A DNA stretch of 5,710 bases from Candidatus Acidiferrales bacterium. Lineage in GTDB: Bacteria > Acidobacteriota > Terriglobia > Acidiferrales > UBA7541. The notes below the pieces were generated by a model, which did no database searches, was not told the DNA's origin, and saw nothing but the letters and a program-made list of their open reading frames with translations. Made by a program: the position numbers and the translations under genes. The stretch spans positions 1 to 5,710 of the forward strand of contig JASHWB010000182.1 of assembly GCA_030044295.1 (NCBI GenBank). Direction: 5' to 3'. This document shows, one piece after another, positions 5,445-5,710 of this stretch; within the stretch, counting starts at the first letter, position 1, and each line of letters starts with the position of its first letter.

Positions 5445-5710
5445 GTGCGAGATCAAGAGATTCGTGCGGCACTGGACCAGCATTGGGCGGCGTCCGATGC
5501 CAACGATTTTGAAACGGAGCACCGCATCTATCTCGAGGATGCAGTGCTCGAATATCCGCAGTCGGGCGAGCGAACCCGCGGTCGATCCAACATACAGGGC
5601 CAGCGCGCGAGCCAGCCGAACCAAAAGCGGTTTTTGATCCGGCGAATCATTGGCAGCGGCGAGCTTTGGGTCACCGAATTCATCCTGACGTATGACGGCA
5701 AGCCGTCGTA
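5445..5710 (+). CDS. SnoaL-like (NTF2-fold) family protein, 3' end outside window
   Basis: The first 88 residues of a small protein. The GTG start at 5445 is set by a strong AAGGAG (5433-5438) six bases upstream, and the frame is open to the window end. The sequence fits a small nuclear-transport-factor-2-like family: an N-terminal helix (MRDQEIRAALDQHWAASDANDF), then EHRIYLEDAVLEYPQSGERTRGRSNIQGQRASQPNQKRF and RIIGSGELWVTEFILTYDGKPS. This is the cone-shaped fold of the SnoaL_2 group, normally ~110-130 residues, so roughly 30-40 are missing here. Members include isomerases, hydrolases and many proteins of unknown role; the pocket residues cannot be judged from this part, so I assign no reaction. 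It is likely cytoplasmic, as no signal peptide is seen. It is divergent from msrPQ, 200 bp away. No convincing promoter was found for it. Confidence 0.88.
   Translation, partial: MRDQEIRAALDQHWAASDANDFETEHRIYLEDAVLEYPQSGERTRGRSNIQGQRASQPNQKRFLIRRIIGSGELWVTEFILTYDGKPS

Noticed and set aside
5397..5624. A 75-codon minus-strand frame at the right end
   Set aside because: It lies antisense to the SnoaL-like gene, which has a strong ribosome binding site and clear family sequence.
1..5710. CRISPR arrays, tRNA or rRNA genes, transposases or phage genes
   Set aside because: No regularly spaced repeats, cloverleaf sequence, rRNA signature, terminal inverted repeats or mobile-element protein was seen.

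Overview
The window looks like chromosomal DNA of an Acidobacteriota bacterium (Terriglobia-like). This is inferred from gene content, with no rRNA or other marker to confirm it. Two large proteins are typical of that group: an Oar-like TonB-dependent receptor whose cysteine-bearing loops and C-terminal barrel signature are characteristic, and a secreted protein joining a bacterial Ig-like domain to a PQQ/BamB-type beta-propeller. The genes are closely spaced. I see no mobile element, CRISPR array, tRNA or rRNA.

Layout. (1) Positions 3-1229, plus strand: the last ~408 residues of an outer-membrane TonB-dependent receptor, followed by a strong intrinsic terminator (1252-1283). (2) Positions 1212-3329, minus strand, convergent with (1): an Ig-like/beta-propeller exported protein. 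Its reading frame runs ~64 codons beyond the usual family end, passes antisense through the receptor's terminator and overlaps the receptor stop. A perfect TATAAT box lies upstream of it. (3) Positions 4172-3477 and 5244-4270, minus strand: msrQ and msrP, a two-gene methionine sulfoxide reductase operon with msrP first. The 97-bp gap between them holds a 33-codon frame that touches both genes by stop/start overlaps. (4) Positions 5245-5444: a divergent intergenic region with a 16-bp perfect palindrome, a second shorter palindrome and a near-consensus -10 for msrP. (5) Position 5445 to the window end, plus strand: the start of a SnoaL-like (NTF2-fold) small protein, cut by the window edge.

How the genes work together. 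MsrP and MsrQ repair oxidised methionine in cell-envelope proteins: MsrQ passes electrons across the inner membrane to the periplasmic molybdenum enzyme MsrP. The receptor and the propeller protein are also envelope or exported proteins, but nothing ties them functionally to MsrPQ apart from location. The SnoaL-like gene shares the divergent control region with msrPQ and might share its regulation.

I do not see a convincing previously undescribed system. The points most worth checking are the extended C-terminus of the propeller protein, the mini-ORF between msrP and msrQ, and the palindromes in the msrP/SnoaL-like intergenic region.
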